Origin: Chloroflexota bacterium
Lineage (GTDB): Bacteria > Chloroflexota > UBA11872 > VXOZ01
NCBI GenBank assembly: GCA_009839775.1
Contig: VXOZ01000424.1
Coordinates: 1-5,117 of the forward strand
DNA length: 5,117 bases
Reading direction: 5' to 3'
Shown here: positions 4,123-5,117 of the stretch, piece after piece
Layout: each line of letters begins with the position of its first letter
How positions within the stretch are numbered: position 1 is the first letter of the stretch
The notes under the pieces: model-generated
What the model was told of the DNA's origin: nothing
The model's database searches: none
The model's input: the letters and a program-made list of their open reading frames with translations, nothing else
Program-made: the position numbers and the translations under genes

Positions 4123-5117
4123 CTACGGCGAGACGATGGAACGGATGCGGGCCGCGACGAGTTGCGGCTTTTCGCCGTCCAGATTGAGCGGGTTGATGGT
4201 GACACTACCTTCCAGTGAGCCGTACTGGCTCACTGCAATGGCCGGATCGTCGTCGAAGAGACGGTTCACCAAGTCGATGGCCGTCACGCCGTGCACGGAT
4301 TCGTTCAATGAGACACGCAGCGTGGGATAGGTGGCACCATCTCGATTGACGACCTCGGTACTCACACCGTCAACCTCGTTGAGATCGTCCGCGATGGCAT
4401 CCAGGCGGCGGAGCCATTCTTGGCGCGCGGCGGCGTGATCGCGGCTGACGTACTTCTTCACGGCTGCCAGCAAGCCGGCGATTTCCTCTTTGCCTACTTT
4501 CATCGGGCGGCCGATGCCCTGAAGCGGCGGGCCGAGCAAGCGGCCGCTGCCCAGCAGTTGCTCGCGCAGCGTCCACGTTTCCACCATCACGTCCATGTCC
4601 TGGTGCTGCAGCGCCACCGACTGGATAAGGTCGCGGCGGCCTACGAGGATGCCAGAGGCTTGCGGGCCTTGAATTGCCTTGCCGCCGGAAAAGGAGACGA
4701 GATCGGCTCCCGTAGCGATATAGCCCTGCAAATTCTCGGCGGGCGGCAAGCCACCGGCCGCGTCCACAATGACCGGCACGTTGTGCTTGTGGGCGACGGC
4801 AACGGTGTCCTCCAAGTTCACGGCGCCCTCGACGGGCATCGCGACCCAGTGTACGGCAACCGTGCGTTCGTTAATCGCAGTCTCAATATGCCACGGCTCG
4901 GTATAGCCTCCGGTCGGGTGACCGATATGTCCGACCTCAACGAATTTCGCCCCCGCCGTGCGCAAAGCATGGTCGTAGGCGTTCCGGTGGAGGCGTTGGA
5001 TGATGACCTCGTTGGGAATGGCGTCGGTGTCGGGCAGAAGGTTCATCTTGTGAATGTCGAGGCCCGCCAGGCAGGCGGCTGTGCCTACCAGCAAGCCTGC
5101 CGCAGCGCCGGCGGTGA
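4123..5117 (-). CDS. PLP-dependent SelA-like enzyme (possible D-glucosaminate-6-phosphate ammonia-lyase type), 5' end missing
   Basis: A fold-type I pyridoxal-phosphate enzyme of the aminotransferase class V / SelA-like group. The frame is open to the right window edge, and the residues before the internal TTG at 5094 read TAGAAAG, continuing into LLVGTAACLAG. That matches the family's N-terminal PLP-phosphate loop, so the true start lies beyond 5117. About 330 residues are visible; relatives are near 370-400. Counting from codon 5094, the cofactor site is seen at VIVDAAGGLPP (Asp111 contacts the pyridine nitrogen) and SFSGGKAIQGPQASG (Schiff-base Lys139). The GGKAIQGPQASG pattern is typical of proteins annotated as SelA-like or D-glucosaminate-6-phosphate ammonia-lyase. 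The ammonia-lyase makes KDPG, which fits the nearby aldolase and kinase, but the strand differs and the link is inference. True selenocysteine synthase is less likely because no Sec genes are visible. Confidence 0.85.
   Translation of the reverse strand, partial: TAGAAAGLLVGTAACLAGLDIHKMNLLPDTDAIPNEVIIQRLHRNAYDHALRTAGAKFVEVGHIGHPTGGYTEPWHIETAINERTVAVHWVAMPVEGAVNLEDTVAVAHKHNVPVIVDAAGGLPPAENLQGYIATGADLVSFSGGKAIQGPQASGILVGRRDLIQSVALQHQDMDVMVETWTLREQLLGSGRLLGPPLQGIGRPMKVGKEEIAGLLAAVKKYVSRDHAAARQEWLRRLDAIADDLNEVDGVSTEVVNRDGATYPTLRVSLNESVHGVTAIDLVNRLFDDDPAIAVSQYGSLEGSVTINPLNLDGEKPQLVAARIRSIVSP

Overview
The window is a compact, moderately GC-rich bacterial chromosome segment. It holds five protein genes, a partial T-box riboswitch with its promoter, and three clusters of palindromic repeats. 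T-boxes are concentrated in Firmicutes, Actinobacteria, Chloroflexota and relatives. Together with a Pro/Thr-rich lipoprotein deacetylase and REP-like palindromes between genes, this suggests an uncultured Chloroflexota-type organism. That placement is inference; there is no rRNA or marker gene here to confirm it.

Layout. Positions 1-131 (minus) carry the 5' half of a T-box leader reading out of the left edge. It is driven by a near-consensus promoter (TTGACA-N17-TAGAAT, 139-167) whose -35 box contains the stop codon of the next gene. Positions 164-1144 (minus) encode a lipoprotein polysaccharide deacetylase of the NodB family. A divergent intergenic region (1145-1401) holds a perfect 10-bp palindrome and weak promoter candidates. 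On the plus strand, a KDPG aldolase (1402-2046) and a 2-keto-3-deoxygluconate kinase (2131-3084) form a two-gene operon. Both starts are moved inward to codons with good Shine-Dalgarno sites. Positions 3085-3274 hold GGGAGAGGG-type palindromes and a probable terminator. Two minus-strand genes follow: a Nudix-fold protein with a degenerate Nudix box (3275-3934), and a PLP-dependent SelA-like enzyme (4123 to beyond the right edge). They are separated by an unusual three-hairpin REP-like structure (3990-4063).

Metabolic reading. The kinase makes 2-keto-3-deoxy-6-phosphogluconate (KDPG) and the aldolase splits it to pyruvate and glyceraldehyde-3-phosphate. This is the lower part of uronate or semi-phosphorylative Entner-Doudoroff catabolism. 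The SelA-like enzyme belongs to the broad group that includes D-glucosaminate-6-phosphate ammonia-lyase, whose product is also KDPG. The three could therefore feed one pathway, although the PLP gene is on the other strand and its substrate cannot be read from sequence.

I see no clear new multi-gene system. The most informative non-coding signals are the truncated T-box and the tandemly duplicated hairpin inside the REP-like element. The most informative protein oddities are the altered metal-site motif in the deacetylase and the lost acidic residues in the Nudix protein.
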